Positions 1-8,657 of a stretch of 15,000 bases of DNA are shown piece by piece. Origin of the DNA: Chondrilla cf. caribensis (taxonomy: Eukaryota > Porifera > Demospongiae > Chondrillida > Chondrillidae); NCBI GenBank assembly GCA_964020155.1, contig OZ026559.1, forward strand, positions 4,900,674 through 4,915,673. The letters are read 5' to 3'. A program made the translations under genes and the position numbers. Under the pieces are notes generated by a model. That model did not search any database, had not been told where the DNA came from, and saw only the letters and a list, made by a program, of their open reading frames with translations. How positions within the stretch are numbered: the stretch's first letter is position 1; every line of letters begins with the position of its first letter.

Positions 1-66
1 AGTAAGTACACCTCACTCAGTCCCTAGCTCATGTACACTACATCAACCAGTACTGATAGCAAGTAC
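1..66 (-). repeat. dispersed repeat, inverted copy
   Basis: On the minus strand this reads GTACTTGCTATCAGTACTGG, then TTGATGTAGTGTACATGA, and ends near GAGTGAGGTGTACTTACT. Closely similar sequence lies on the plus strand at 4701-4740 and 4791-4853. The copy may continue off the left edge. Confidence 0.6.
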
Positions 67-540
67 GTCTGGTGAAAAGTACAGGTTTGGTGTGACCTTG
101 AAAGTACTTGTTTATCAAGTATGGTTCTCATGAACTCTATGGGTTGTTTCCGTTTTGAGTGGAAGCACCGTATTTTCTCTCCAAGGAACCCACAGAACTT
201 ACAGCGGAACCCTTAGAACAACCAGCAACCTTAAACATACACATTCTGTATATGTGCAAGTGTGCATGCCAACAACAACACCAGTAACTTGTTTCACGCT
301 TTCACGGGCACGTGTAAGCCCTATTCAATTGCCATTAACCTTGTTTGTGTATGGTGTCATGCTAACAGCATTAGGACTCCGGAGGAGCATACCAGCTCAG
401 TGTAGTCAGTCACAAGTTGGATCATGTGTGGTATGTGGTGTGTTCGTAACATCATTAGTGCTCTAGGGGATATGTGCATGTGTACTCAAATGTACGTATG
501 TGCCATATTCAGCTGCTTACAATGTATTGTACCACTTTAC

Positions 541-542
<2 letters not shown>
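1..542. other. gene-free unique sequence
   Basis: No convincing coding region; the open frames are short and read like random sequence. Positions 1-66 are the reverse complement of a repeat found again at 4701-4740 and 4791-4853. Otherwise nothing is recognised. Confidence 0.5.
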
Positions 543-599
<57 letters not shown>

Positions 600-731
600 A
601 TGTGTGTGTGTGCGTGTGTGTGTGTTTGTCTGTGTGTGTGTGTGTTTTTGTATTTCTCTATGTGTGGGTGTGTGTGGGTGTGTGGGTGTGTGGGTGTGTG
701 GGTGTGGGTGAGTGGATGTGGGTGTGTGTGT
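543..731. repeat. (TG)n microsatellite with TGGG-variant tail
   Basis: Nearly pure TG for about 56 bases, then interrupted TG with CA, CG and TTT changes, ending in GTGTGGG-type units. Long open frames here are repeat artefacts. Confidence 0.97.
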
Positions 732-1334
732 TAATATAATATTATCCTGATTAGTGGCAACATCACAAATTAATCAACAGTGGTGCTTATCCTATGTATC
801 TCGAGATTCTCCAGATGTGATAATTGATTGATCAACAATTATTGTTACCAAAACGTCAACAATCAGCTGATCAGGATACATGTTATTCGTATCTCATTTG
901 TGAAGAATACACAGAAATAGACATTGAGAATTGATCAGCTGGTACAATCCCTGTGAATCAGTCCTGAAGGTGTACATAACATACCCCATAGGAAGCAATG
1001 TACAGTGGAAAACTCTTTAAAACAAACTACAAGGGACCCACAAAATCAGTTCTTGTTATCAGATGTTCATCTTATCAGGATTGGCTTACTACATGTACAC
1101 TACTACAGCAAACCAAATGATGCTTGGAAATTAGTTTGTATTAAGCAGAAATTTGTCTTAACGAGGTTCTACTGTATATACATATTAAGTATATGTGTGA
1201 GTACAGTACAAAATATTCATGTGGGTATGTACAAGTGTAGTGTGCATCATAGATGACTTGCCCTATAGCAATGTAATATCCAAATGACCACTTTATGATG
1301 TCATGACAGAAGCACTACAGGATTGAAGAAAAAC
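732..1334. other. gene-free sequence containing one dispersed repeat copy
   Basis: AT-rich with several GATCAGCTG/CAGCTGATC motifs (near 865 and 935). Positions 1027-1124 match 5093-5201. No coding signal. Confidence 0.5.
1027..1124 (+). repeat. dispersed repeat copy 1
   Basis: Shares CTACAAGGGACCCA, CTTGTTATCAGATGTTC and ACATGTACACTACTACAGC with 5093-5201 in the same order and orientation and with similar spacing. This is a diverged interspersed repeat of unknown class. Confidence 0.75.
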
Positions 1335-1482
1335 TACGATCATTTTACGATTCCACTACGATCACATTACGATTAAGCCACGATATAAAATACCTAGGAA
1401 TAGAAAACTACAATTCTACTACGGTAAAATTACAACGACTACGATTCGCATTACAATACTTTACAATTCCACTACAATTATG
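1335..1482. repeat. degenerate short tandem repeat (ACTACGAT / TTACAATTCC type)
   Basis: Repeated but imperfect motifs such as ACTACGATCA, TTACGATTCC, ACTACAATTC and TTACAATTCC recur every 10-20 bases. It looks like a decayed tandem array. Confidence 0.6.
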
Positions 1483-1550
1483 TTGCTATGTAATTATGAT
1501 AGCGTTATGATACGATATAACACGATTTCTGCAACATGTACCCTAATCAG

Positions 1551-1618
1551 TATGTGCTTATGTACATTACAGTCACCTGCTGTATGTGCTTATGTGCATT
1601 ACAGTCACCTGCTGTATG
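1551..1618. repeat. 32-bp tandem duplication
   Basis: Two adjacent copies of a 32-bp unit starting TATGTGCTTATGT at 1551 and 1583. They differ at one position (TACATT against TGCATT). Confidence 0.85.
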
Positions 1619-1649
1619 TAGGTACATGTATCCACTCTGTACATGTATA

Positions 1650-1816
1650 CAGTGAATACTCGTTAATCCGCTGCAATTTGTTTCAAAGAATATGGTGGAT
1701 TAACAAGTTTGGTGGATTAACTGGATATTCATTGGTACTTGTACATTATATTGGTACTGGGAAATTGTGGTGTATATTGGTGGATAAAGTGGTGGAGTGT
1801 TAACGAGAATTCACTG
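1650..1816. mobile_element. MITE-like element, TA-flanked (pogo/Tc1-mariner type), copy A
   Basis: Imperfect terminal inverted repeats: left 1648-1666 TACAGTGAATACTCGTTAA and right 1800-1818, whose reverse complement matches at 18 of 19 positions. Counting the outer TA as the target duplication gives a 167-bp element with CAGTG ends, the pattern of Tc1/mariner-superfamily MITEs (pogo-like). It has no coding capacity. A diverged sister copy is at 2365-2525. Confidence 0.75.
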
Positions 1817-1839
1817 TATCTGAGGACGCTACGATGTAC

Positions 1840-1965
1840 AATCATGCATGCATACATGCATACGTACATGCATACTTGCATGCATACATACATACGTAGA
1901 TTGCCATATGTATGCATATGAATGGTATGTATGTATGTGTGTGTTCATGCATGTATGTGTGTATT
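1840..1965. repeat. CATA/CATG tetranucleotide-rich tract
   Basis: Interrupted ATGC, ATAC and TATG tetranucleotides; it merges into a degenerate TG-rich stretch to about 2125. Confidence 0.8.
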
Positions 1966-2125
1966 TGTGTGCGTGTTCATGTGTGTATGTGTGTGCTTGA
2001 GTATGTGTGTTCATGTGTGCACGTGTGTGCTCGAGTGTGCGTAATCATGTGTGGTTGTGGGGTTTGGTGTGGTTTCACGTGTGTATGTGTGTGTGTACTC
2101 ATGCACACATGTCTGTGTATTTGTG
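1966..2125. repeat. degenerate TG-rich low-complexity tract
   Basis: Interrupted GTGTGT with TGCATG and TCATGTG variants. No gene. Confidence 0.75.
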
Positions 2126-2240
2126 TCTGTGCGCCTATTATTTGTGTACTTTTCCCAAGAGAGATGTGAGTAATGAATTGATTGGATTAGAATGGACTCT
2201 TTGCATCTGTACATAGTGCTCAATATACACTGTCACACTA

Positions 2241-2363
2241 GAACATAGCAACTGGTACATAGCAACTGGTACATACATAGCAACTGGTACATACATAGCA
2301 ACTGGTACATAGCAACAGGAACATAGCAACTGGCACATAGCAACCAGTACATACATAGCAACT
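2241..2363. repeat. 14/18-bp minisatellite (ACATAGCAACTGGT)
   Basis: About seven units of ACATAGCAACTGGT, some with an extra ACAT giving 18 bp. It ends directly at the left TA of MITE copy B. Confidence 0.9.
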
Positions 2364-2364
2364 A

Positions 2365-2525
2365 CAGTGATTTTTCATTGATCAGCCGCAATTCGTTTTC
2401 AAAGAAATTAGTGGATATTTGAGTTTGGTCAATTAACCTGTACATTCGTTAGTATTTGTACGTTGTATCAATAATGGGAAATTGTGGCAAATCAAAAGGT
2501 GCAGCAAGTTGATGGGAGCTCACTG
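2365..2525. mobile_element. MITE-like element, TA-flanked, copy B (diverged)
   Basis: Begins TACAGTGA at 2363 and ends TCACTGTA at 2527, giving 161 bp inside TA dinucleotides. The internal order matches copy A (CAAAGAA, GTGGA, GTTTGGT, TTAAC, TTCRTTRGTAYTTGTAC, GGGAAATTGTGG), so it is the same family with heavy divergence and a degraded inner part of the inverted repeats. Confidence 0.7.
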
Positions 2526-2650
2526 TAGGTTGTGGTGGCTGGTATTTAGCAACATTCCTCAGTATAGTCTGATCGTCCACAGTGAACCCTCAAAGCTATG
2601 TACACATAATTGAGTCTGTAATACAACCCCAAACACACTATTCCCTGGAC

Positions 2651-2925
2651 ATTGTTCATGCTGCAACCACATCCTGAAGACACGTTGAACATTGTTCATG
2701 CTGCAACCACATACTGAAGACACGTTGAACATTGTTCGTGCTGCAACCACATCCTGAAGACACGTTGAACATTGTTCATGCTGCAACCACATCCTGAAGA
2801 CACGTTGAACATTGTTCATGCTGCAACCACATCCTGAAGACACGTTGAACATTGTTCGTGCTGCAACCACATCCTGAAGACACGTTGAACATTGTTCGTG
2901 CTGCAACCACATACTAAAGACACGA
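2651..2925. repeat. 40-bp minisatellite, seven copies
   Basis: Units start at 2651, 2691, 2731, 2771, 2811, 2851 and 2891 with ATTGTTCATG or ATTGTTCGTG, and contain CTGCAACCACAT and GAAGACACGTTGAAC. The first six are nearly identical; the seventh is decayed at its end. The 40-bp period is not a multiple of 3, yet the minus strand stays open across it (a 117-codon frame), because the unit lacks stops in those frames; I do not call this a gene. Confidence 0.95.
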
Positions 2926-3000
2926 CTGCCACAGTCATAAGAGACCTTGTTGTACGACCTCCATTATCTGACAACCTGTGTAGCCCGGTTGTCAACAAGA

Positions 3001-3235
3001 GAGTGTCAGATTACCAAGGTCCACTCTACACATTTACGTATGTACGTAGTATTTAAGTCATCCAAAGAGTGTCGGATTTACAAGATTACACTCTTTCATA
3101 TGTACTTAAGTTGTCTAAACAGTGTCAGATTACCAAGGCCCACGCTACGTACGTATGTACATAGTATGTATGTTGTCCAATGAGTGTCAGATTAACAAGA
3201 TTCCACTCCATATATACGTATATACACGCTATACA
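3001..3235. repeat. degenerate ~60-bp tandem repeat, about four copies
   Basis: GAGTGTCAGATTACCAAG-like starts at 3001, 3067, 3120 and 3182, each followed by a CACTC or CACGCT and a TACGTATGTAC stretch. Spacing varies between 53 and 66 bases. Confidence 0.75.
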
Positions 3236-3511
3236 AGGCTCTTTATTGTCCTGGGAACATTTGAAATGTTTCCCACGCACTTTCCTACACTATTATGCTG
3301 CCTAGACACGTGACTGCGGAGGTCGCAGTGGTAGAGCCTGTGCACATAGATGGGAGCCAGCCAACCTGTCTGTGGGGTATGCGGAACTAGCAGTACTCGT
3401 TTGTGTTGAGAATGGTTGTTGTAGGGAATCTTAGTACCGGTTTCTTTCATTGCAGCCGGTCAACTGGAAAATTTCCCATCAAAGGCAGTAATATAAGATT
3501 ACTGTCTGCAT
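3236..3511. other. gene-free sequence with a weak tRNA-like A-box
   Basis: GGTCGCAGTGGTAGAGCC at about 3320-3337 resembles the D-arm/A-box of tRNA genes, but no B-box (GGTTCGANTCC) follows at the right distance. It could be a decayed tRNA-derived SINE head; otherwise nothing is recognised. Confidence 0.25.
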
Positions 3512-3516
3512 CACTC

Positions 3517-3717
3517 TACAGTAGAACCTCTCTCTAATCCACCCACTACTGGGACCACTGTACAGTGGAACCTCTCTCTAATCCACTCTCTACTGGGACC
3601 ACTCTACAGTGGAACCTCTCTCTAATCCACCCACTACTGGGACCACTCTACAGTGGAACCTCTCTCTAATCCACCCACTACTGGGACCTCTCTAATTTAT
3701 TCGCTACTGGGGCCACT
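3517..3717. repeat. 44-bp tandem repeat with transposon-end-like motif
   Basis: Units begin TACAGTGGAACCTCTCTC at 3517, 3561, 3605 and 3649 (44-bp period) and contain CTAATCCACCCACTACTGGG, ending GGGACCACT. The last unit decays after 3692. The unit head resembles terminal repeats of pogo/Tigger-type elements. Confidence 0.92.
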
Positions 3718-3856
3718 TTGTAATATGGATTTGTTTACTGTTTGTCAACTCCTCTCTCCTGTTTGCTCTGTTAACCTGTGTTCCTCAGATCAGTAGCAGA
3801 CGTGTTGGCTACAACAACTAATCAGCTTGTTCATAACACAATGTATGGCCTACATA

Positions 3857-3941
<85 letters not shown>

Positions 3942-3985
3942 CAGGCACACACACACACAACAGGCACGCACGCACACACACACAC

Positions 3986-4051
<66 letters not shown>
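3857..4051. repeat. (CA)n microsatellite
   Basis: About 195 bases of CA with AACAGGCACA and CGCA interruptions near 3940-3990. Open frames on both strands are artefacts. Confidence 0.98.
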
Positions 4052-4053
<2 letters not shown>

Positions 4054-4412
4054 ATATCAATTAGTAGACGATGTCAATTTCACCGAAGGCACATTTCTCC
4101 CATGTACCAAACCATTGTTGTGATAAAATTGCTTTTCTTACATGTACGTATGGAAGCCTGTCAAATGATCCCACAGAGCTTAGCAGGACACTGGGAACTG
4201 ATGCAGGATGTGTTGTGTATGTCAACCCATACATATGGAATCCTGCTGTGCAGCCATCCAAGAGCGCATGTGCTGGTGTTGTGAGGAGGTCGTCTGGGTT
4301 ACGTGGTGCCTCCCACACTTGTTGACACACCCACTGCGTCTTTTGTATGATGCGGTTACCTGGCAACATGCTAGGTATACATACAATGAGAAATCTAGCA
4401 TGTGTGTGCCTG
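4052..4412. other. complex unique sequence, no supported gene
   Basis: Open in at least two plus frames and one minus frame, and of non-repetitive composition. The minus frame runs 4061-4753 in total, and a plus frame covers 4071-4325. Neither matches a family I know, and I see no clear splice sites. It could hide an exon, but there is no positive evidence. Confidence 0.3.
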
Positions 4413-4681
4413 TGTACAGTGAAGGTTGTGACATGTACAGTAAAGGTTGTGACATGTACAGTAAAGGTTGTGACATGTACAGTGAAGGTTGTGACATGTA
4501 CAGTAAAGGTTGTGACATGTACAGTAAAGGTTTTGACATGTACAGTAAAGGTTGTGACATGTACAGTAAAGGTTGTGATATGTACAGTAAAGGTTGTGAC
4601 ATGTACAGTAAAGGTTGTGACATGTACAGTGGAGGTTTTGACATGCATAGTGAAGGTTTTGACATGCATAGTGGAGGTTTT
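4413..4681. repeat. 21-bp minisatellite, about 12.7 copies
   Basis: Unit TGTACAGTAAAGGTTGTGACA with GTGAAGG, GGAGG and TTTTGACA variants. The last two units use TGCATAGT. The period is a multiple of 3 and the unit has no stop in several frames, so long repetitive frames arise on both strands; these are not evidence of coding. Confidence 0.95.
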
Positions 4682-4700
4682 ACTGTACTTCTTATCAGAG

Positions 4701-4740
4701 GTACTTACTATCAGTACTGGTTGACATGGTGTACATGAAC
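4701..4740 (+). repeat. dispersed repeat, short copy
   Basis: GTACTTACTATCAGTACTGG followed by TTGACATGGTGTACATGA, matching the reverse complement of about 24-66 and the start of 4791-4853. Confidence 0.65.
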
Positions 4741-4790
4741 ATGTTGGCTCCATGTGTACATGTGAATGTACTTACTATTCAAGTGGTGCT

Positions 4791-4853
4791 GTACTTGCTA
4801 TCAGTACAGCACGGTTGACACGATGTACTTAAGACAGGGCCTGAGTGAGGTGT
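4791..4853 (+). repeat. dispersed repeat, plus-strand copy
   Basis: Starts GTACTTGCTATCAGTAC and ends CTGAGTGAGGTGT. It matches the reverse complement of 1-66 with a few changes and a small insertion. Confidence 0.65.
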
Positions 4854-5941
<1,088 letters not shown>

Positions 5942-6329
5942 GTACCAATGCGCTATAAGGCCTTTTCGGAGAATACCACTCCTGATCAGTAGTACTAGTA
6001 GCTTACTAGGTCACAATCCACTAGGTCACAATCCACTACTCTAAGGTTCTACTGGGCTATTGTGATGTAGTCCGTATGCTATTTGGTGTTGTTGGTCCGC
6101 AGATGATTGGTCATGGCGCCTACCATCCCTGAGGTGTGTATGTAGCTGTATTTCCGTCTACCCGCACACTTGACGGTGACCTGGTTGGTGAACCTTGTTG
6201 GCCCACTCACCCATGTATATACGCCCATTGTGGGTAACCAAAGCCATAGTAGTGTCGTGCTCACACACAATACATGTAGTGAAGAGGGTCTTTATGAGAG
6301 TACAACTAAGTGTACAGTACGGTTCAAAA
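5942..6329. other. gene-free sequence with a possible zinc-finger relic
   Basis: A 15-bp direct duplication (CTAGGTCACAATCCA) lies near 6006-6035. The minus frame at 6079-6270 ends with residues of the form VKCAG..SG.....NHLRTNN, vaguely like a BED zinc finger but lacking the second Cys. No gene is called. Confidence 0.3.
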
Positions 6330-6475
6330 CAAGTAATTCGAGTTCAATAACTCGTGGGGCTGCCGCCCCCTGCACTCTAATTACTTGGGCATCTTTCTTA
6401 GGTTCAGAAGAACCTTCACTGAAGTTATTGCGGAGCTTCAGCACACGAATTCTAGCCAAATTTCAAATTGTTGGC
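6330..6475. other. string of perfect hairpins including a three-way-junction-like fold
   Basis: Outer stem CAAGTAATT (6330-6338) pairs with AATTACTTG (6379-6387). Inside it are hairpins CGAGTT-CAAT-AACTCG (6339-6354) and GGGGC-TGCC-GCCCC (6356-6369). Downstream are GGTTC-AGAA-GAACC (6401-6414), CTGAAG...CTTCAG (about 6419-6441) and GCCAAATTT-C-AAAT-TG-TTGGC (6455-6475). It could be a structured RNA, a fold-back repeat, or chance enriched by a repeat family; I cannot name it. Confidence 0.6.
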
Positions 6476-6557
6476 ATTCGAAATCGGCCATCTTTTATTC
6501 CTGCAATATAAATTATAATATAAATTCATTGTTGTGGCTACGCCTAGGAACACGTAT

Positions 6558-6586
6558 TATATATCTATCTATCTATCTATATATCG
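6558..6586. repeat. (TATC)n short tetranucleotide tract
   Basis: ATATATCTATCTATCTATCT followed by ATATATC, a small microsatellite in AT-rich sequence. Confidence 0.9.
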
Positions 6587-6629
6587 GACGAGCGTTACAT
6601 ACCGGAAGTCGAAATGAAAACAAAATAAA

Positions 6630-7018
6630 AACCAAATGGTAATCTCCTTTACCTTTTTTCAGTTAACCGTTATCCGTTAATCGTTACCGGTAGCTTTCTC
6701 ATTGCGTAATCATTAATACGTAAGTGTATATTACCAAATGACTGCGCGAATTGCATAACTCACGAACGATCCGTCGAAGAGTCAGTCGACTAGATCCAGG
6801 AAGATGAGAGATGTTCCCATGTCTTTTGTGCTTTTGAATCGTTACTCAAACACTCGCCTTTGATACTTTAAGTCCTTCTTCTTCAACGATTAAGAATTTA
6901 TAACGTACCATTGACGGTTATCCGTTAACAGTTACCAAAAATCAGTTAACTCCTAACCGAAAAGCGTTAATCGTTATCATATTAACAGGTAACTTTTATC
7001 CAGTAACGTTTAGTTTTT
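6630..7018. other. AT-rich region with GTTA/CCGTTA motif clusters
   Basis: The 20-mer GTTATCCGTTAATCGTTACC at 6669-6688 recurs as an 18/20 match at 6917-6936. Further CGTTA and GTTAAC words occur around 6660-6700 and 6900-7010. No coding region. It is either a decayed repeat with direct copies near each end or a cluster of Myb-like (AACGG/CCGTT) sites. Confidence 0.4.
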
Positions 7019-7025
7019 TTTGAAC

Positions 7026-7385
7026 TATATCTGGTAAGAAGTACTTTTATGCAGGCTATCGTAATTCCGTGTAACTATGTATAACTCAGTATATCTGGTA
7101 AGGAGCACTTTTATGCAGGATATTGTAATTCAGTATAACTGTGTATAACTCAGTATATCTGGTAAGGAGCACTTTTATGCAGGATATTGTAATTCAGTAT
7201 AACTGTGTATAACTCAGTATATCTGGTAAGGAGCACTTTATGCAGGATATTGTAAGTCAGTTTAACTCAGTATATTATGAATATTTTCTGAGAGCACTTT
7301 TCAGTATAACTCAGGATACCTAGTAAGGAGCACTTATAAGCAGTTCATTATTCAGTTTAACTTTGTATAACTCAGTATATGTAGT
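7026..7385. repeat. 64-bp tandem repeat, about 4-5 copies
   Basis: CTGGTAAG occurs at 7031, 7095, 7159 and 7223 (64-bp period), each with GAGCACTTTTATGCAGGATA and TAACTCAGTATAT. After 7280 the copies are truncated and diverged (to 7385). Confidence 0.93.
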
Positions 7386-7643
7386 GCAGGTGTCTCTAAC
7401 CAGACACTGCCTCTGTCTCATCATCACACTCTGCCTATTGAGCATGCACAAAGGTTCGTTCAGGATCGTGTCTGATGAGCTGTGTATCGTGGGTGGGTGT
7501 GGCAAGTGGTGCGGGAATCACTCCACGCTGTTCATCAATGCAGTCTGTCTTGAATTTCATTGGGCATTTGACTCTGCCCCACTCTGAATAGGATTCTCGA
7601 ATGATCTATTTCATTGTATTTGTAAGATTGTGTAGGAGGTATA
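7386..7643. other. gene-free sequence
   Basis: Short frames only; nothing recognised. Confidence 0.4.
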
Positions 7644-7670
7644 GTGTGTGTGTTTGCACGTGTGTGTGTT

Positions 7671-7739
<69 letters not shown>

Positions 7740-7762
7740 TTGTGTGTGTGTGTGCATGCACG

Positions 7763-7829
<67 letters not shown>

Positions 7830-7832
7830 ATA
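7644..7832. repeat. (TG)n microsatellite
   Basis: TG with TTTG and CATGCACGCC interruptions; about 190 bases. Confidence 0.98.
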
Positions 7833-8159
7833 TGCTCATAGGTTTTCTTTTAGTGCACCTGTGGATGGTTGCTCCTCAGTAGTCACGTGGGTGTGTGAAC
7901 CCCCCTCGTCCTTCCTCACCTCCCAACCTGAGAATGCAGCTCACACTACATATGGTCAGTCCACTCTCTTTGAAGAAGCCCTCTCCATGGCTTCCCTGAA
8001 CGTTCTAGGGCTTCTGCTATGTGTGCTGAGATGCCGGGATGTGTCATAAAGGTGTTATTTCACATTTGGTGGAATTTTCACTCAACATTCATGTGTTCTC
8101 AACAATGTAACAAGTATTTATTGCTCATGCATTAGTATCTGTTATGATCACCATGAACA
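7833..8159. other. possible unassigned upstream exon region, unproven
   Basis: After TTTTCTTTTAG (AG near 7851-7852) a plus frame stays open to a TAA at 8047-8049, with non-repetitive residues such as CEPPSSFLTSQPENAAHTTY. Potential donors (GTCAGT near 7954, GTGTTA near 8052) do not give the phase 0 needed to join 8658 in that frame. I leave it uncalled. Confidence 0.2.
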
Positions 8160-8290
8160 AGTGTGTGTGTGGGTGTGTGTGTGTGTGGATGTGTGAGTGT
8201 GTGTGGATGTGGGTGTGTGTGTGTGTGGATGTGTGAGTGTGTGTGGATGTGGGTGTGTGTGGGTGTGGGTGTGTGTGAGTGTGGTGCGTG
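8160..8290. repeat. GT-rich minisatellite (48-bp period)
   Basis: GTGTGTGTGGATGTGTGAGT followed by GTGTGTGGATGTGGGTGT recurs with a period of about 48 bases, then degenerates. Confidence 0.85.
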
Positions 8291-8355
8291 TGTGCACCAG
8301 TATGCCTGTGTCATATCTCTGCATATGTCATTGTTGCACATGATCATCCTGTACC

Positions 8356-8657
8356 GTGTTCATGTTGCCTGTGTTCATGTTGCCTGTGTTCATGGTGCCT
8401 GTGTTCATGGTGCCTGTGTTCATGGTGCCTGTGTTCATGGTGCCTGTGTTCATGGTGCCTGTGTTCATGATGCCTGTGTTCGTGGTGCCTATGTTCATGA
8501 TGCCTGTGTTCATGGTGCCTATGTTCATGATGCCTGTGTTCATGGTGCCTATGTTCATGATGCCTGTGTTCATGATGCCCGTGTTCATGGTGCCCGTGTT
8601 CATGGTGCCTGTGTTCATGGTGCCTGTGTTCACAGTACCTGTGTTCTTCATGTGTAG
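8356..8657 (+). repeat. 15-bp minisatellite ending at the first visible splice acceptor
   Basis: Nineteen units of GTGTTCATGGTGCCT (variants GATGCCT, CTATG) from 8356 to 8640, then a degenerate unit GTGTTCTTCATGTGTAG whose final AG (8656-8657) is the proposed 3' splice site. The repeat is open in several frames, but none continues in the exon frame, which is closed by TAG at 8655-8657. It is therefore read as intronic. Confidence 0.93.

Noticed and set aside
1..7. AGTAAGT at the window edge as the donor of a missing 5' exon
   Set aside because: One base of context is not enough; the hexamer is common by chance and lies within a dispersed repeat.
155..466. A 103-codon plus-strand open frame
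   Set aside because: Composition is random-like, with no recognised motif and no splice or promoter evidence.
2559..2912. A 117-codon minus-strand frame with a repeated Cys-containing peptide
   Set aside because: Produced by the 40-bp minisatellite; another minus frame is open over part of it as well, as expected for a repeat unit without stops.
3818..4060. Poly(His-Thr) and poly(Cys-Val) open frames in CA/TG tracts here and at 543-731, 5680-5941 and 7644-7832
   Set aside because: Translation artefacts of dinucleotide repeats.
4061..4753. A 230-codon minus-strand open frame and a 176-codon plus-strand frame over the 21-bp array
   Set aside because: Both depend on a 21-bp repeat that has no stops in several frames; the non-repeat parts match no family and lack clear gene signals.
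7853..8049. Possible upstream AP-2 exon after TTTTCTTTTAG
   Set aside because: The open frame ends in TAA and the available donors do not give the phase 0 needed to join 8658 in that frame; no recognisable protein.
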